DNA of 22,401 bases from Candidatus Saccharimonadota bacterium (GTDB lineage Bacteria; Patescibacteriota; Saccharimonadia; CAILAD01; BJGX01). Made by a program: the position numbers and the translations under genes. The notes beneath the pieces are model-generated. The model searched no databases and was not told where the DNA came from. It saw only the letters and a list, made by a program, of their open reading frames with translations. The stretch covers positions 1 to 22,401 of the forward strand of contig JACDEK010000005.1 in NCBI GenBank assembly GCA_013816445.1, written 5' to 3'. This document shows positions 22,322-22,401 of the stretch, piece after piece. Within the stretch, counting starts at the first letter, position 1. Each line of letters begins with the position of its first letter.

Positions 22322-22401
22322 TGGTGTGTGCTTCTAGCAATTTTAGCACAAGCGTGTTGGCTTTGCCCGGATTAGCCCGACCTTTTGTAGCTTGCATTAC
22401 C
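22314..22401 (-). CDS. gatB: Aspartyl/glutamyl-tRNA amidotransferase subunit B, C-terminal 28 residues (5' end outside window)
   Basis: The visible residues VMQATKGRANPGKANTLVLK match the conserved GatB C-terminus (QVMKxTKGxANPxxVNxLL), which belongs to the tRNA-binding YqeY/tail domain. GatB works in GatCAB to amidate mischarged Glu-tRNA-Gln or Asp-tRNA-Asn. Its stop lies 8 bases inside the mscS start. The identification rests on this short end only. Confidence 0.82.
   Translation of the reverse strand, partial: VMQATKGRANPGKANTLVLKLLEAHTNE

Noticed and set aside
1..22401. tRNA, rRNA, CRISPR arrays, insertion sequences or prophage genes
   Set aside because: None seen on reading both strands: no cloverleaf-like conserved arms, no regularly spaced repeats, no transposase or phage proteins among the translated frames.

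Overview
This 22.4-kb window looks like chromosome of a small-genome bacterium of the Candidate Phyla Radiation (Patescibacteria), most likely a Saccharibacteria (TM7) relative. The assignment rests on low GC (about 40% where I counted), dense packing with overlapping genes and tiny intergenic gaps, TGA used as an ordinary stop (so not the recoded Gracilibacteria/Absconditabacteria), and the mix of a one-TM PIN/TRAM protein, YtxH and DUF5665-like membrane proteins, and an unusual acidic-tailed bL19. It is an inference; no marker here proves the phylum.

Layout: (1) 1-3796: 5' part of tyrS (minus) divergent from a class A penicillin-binding protein gene (plus). (2) 3799-5897, minus: a NitT/TauT-type ABC ATPase and permease without a visible substrate-binding protein, preceded by a DUF3592-like membrane protein. 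(3) 5989-8136, minus: PIN/TRAM (YacL-like) gene and radA. (4) 8275-8541, plus: a small cysteine-rich zinc-ribbon protein with its own promoter and terminator. (5) 8568-12360, minus: a nusA-clpC operon. Its promoter is overlapped by a CIRCE operator (HrcA site), and its leader holds an intrinsic terminator before nusA. (6) 12625-14464: a hypothetical gene, yraN (UPF0102) and rnhB on minus, with a small two-TM protein on plus. (7) 14597-15811, plus: four small unknown genes. The last two lie in a GC-richer patch that is followed by palindromic, REP/MITE-like repeats (16008-16099 and 16168-16188). (8) 16205-20580, minus: rplS with a long acidic tail, then dnaE (DNA polymerase III alpha). (9) 20663-22401, minus: a tightly overlapped operon of gatB (3' end), an MscS-like channel, a small TM protein, a YtxH protein and a DUF5665-like protein.

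The core theme is housekeeping: translation (tyrS, gatB, rplS), transcription (nusA), replication and repair (dnaE, radA, rnhB), protein quality control (clpC) and envelope (PBP, MscS, ABC transporter). The most interesting regulatory signal is the CIRCE/HrcA site plus leader terminator in front of nusA-clpC. It suggests that the transcription factor NusA and the ClpC unfoldase are induced together under protein-folding stress and are possibly attenuated by NusA itself. The most interesting accessory signal is the GC-rich small-gene patch beside the palindromic repeats.
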